64,000 bases of DNA from Symsagittifera roscoffensis (lineage: Eukaryota; Xenacoelomorpha; Acoela; Convolutidae): assembly GCF_963678635.1 (NCBI RefSeq), contig NC_087071.1:4665624-4729623 (forward strand), given 5' to 3'. Positions 63,182-64,000 of this stretch are shown here, piece by piece; position 1 is the first letter of the stretch; each line of letters opens with the position of its first letter. Under the pieces are notes generated by a model that saw nothing but the letters and a program-made list of their open reading frames with translations, made no database searches and was not told where the DNA came from. A program made the position numbers and the translations under genes.

Positions 63182-64000
63182 CGATTGCAGCTCATTTCTT
63201 CTCAATGCGGGAATTCACTTTGAAAACAATTTTTTGGTTTTCAAAATTTTTTTTCTGAATTTGGTCGCTGGGATCAAAACTGTTTTCTTTTTTCAGTTTG
63301 AAGTCGTGCTTTAGGCACCAGATGCTTTGAACTTTTTTGAACAAATGACATTTCAGAAAATTCCCCCAAAAAATAATCATGTTTTTTAAACACCGGAAAT
63401 TAGAACCGGAGCTTGCGTAACCTCAGCTTGTTTTATCTTTCTTTACTGGCCTTCAAATTTTCAATCAGGTATCAAATTTGATGCCATTTTGCCTTTCCTA
63501 TTTTATTCTGTTTTATTCCTTTCCTTACGCATATTATTTTTTGGAAAATTTGGCTTCAGGTTTAAAACCAAATTTGCATCCAAATTTAAAACAAGGAATC
63601 AGAAAAATCTTTTTTTTAAAAACTTTTTGGCCAAAAACACCGTTTTTTTGTGGTGGAAATATTTTTAAAGGATGCTAAGTTTCTGTGATAACTATCATAG
63701 ACCAAAATATTTCGCTTTTATTTAGTTTTATTTAGCTTTATTTAAATTCATACTATTTTAAAGTAATCATTAATCATCACAAGGTTTTTATTATTATGTA
63801 ACCGCGTATATATTACATAACAATGCTGATAGCCGTTTTCTCATCAATAATCGGGTCTGCGAACGCTTTCTGAATGATTTTTGGGGTCTCTTAATAAGTC
63901 TCTTTGTTTGGGGTATAAATTGGTCTAAAATTAAATTTTGATCTCGGGCACCGCCCCTTTTAAATTATCTTCCGTCGTAAGCGAAGGTTTGTTTACTCGA
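63182..64000. other. Window end, no gene seen
   Basis: Short chance frames only. Confidence 0.45.

Overview
The window is animal nuclear DNA: AT-rich, gene-poor and full of repeats, with GT-AG introns, AATAAA poly(A) signals and a textbook cathepsin L gene. I could not place the phylum. Only two host genes are supported well enough to name as genes: a six-exon cathepsin L (26206-33241, +) and a two-exon gene for a 50-residue secreted acidic peptide (46490-50203, +). The rest is transposons, repeats and decayed coding sequence.

Left 25 kb. Two copies of one giant envelope-bearing LTR retroelement lie in the same orientation. Copy A (1-5215) is only the 3' end: the end of an env gene, a second long gene (called ORF-X here), a 3' untranslated region with an apparent intron, and a 410-bp LTR. 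Copy B (6807-25106, 18.3 kb) is complete from LTR to LTR and has a 4-bp target duplication (CCAG). Its order is LTR, primer site, leader, a methionine-free frame, a 422-aa gene, Gag with a CCHC knuckle, Pol (protease, RT, integrase), short hydrophobic frames, a Ser/Pro/Thr-rich gene, Env, ORF-X, an apparent 3' UTR intron, LTR. The two LTRs of B differ at only about two positions, yet pol has many stops and frameshifts and lacks RNase H, and env and ORF-X are also broken. This is best explained by recent movement of an already defective copy using proteins from a relative. ORF-X and the end of env are intact in copy A.

25-34 kb. Cathepsin L encodes a 355-aa preproenzyme with signal peptide, I29-type propeptide and the Cys/His/Asn triad. 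Its introns hold poly-G tracts, tandem repeats, two kinds of miniature transposon, and a stray copy of an exon start that would act as a decoy acceptor. Two TCACGTG motifs lie upstream. Its stop codon lies inside a small minisatellite.

34-64 kb. There are four copies of a 0.6-1.0 kb inverted-repeat element full of short CATACAATTT motifs, four copies of a roughly 200-bp inverted-repeat MITE, a hAT-type MITE with an 8-bp target duplication inside the intron of the small-peptide gene, two related coiled-coil coding relics on the minus strand, an array of the palindrome TTTCAGATCTGAAA, and a 1.07-kb tandem duplication near the right end. A few further short exon-like frames are listed at low confidence.
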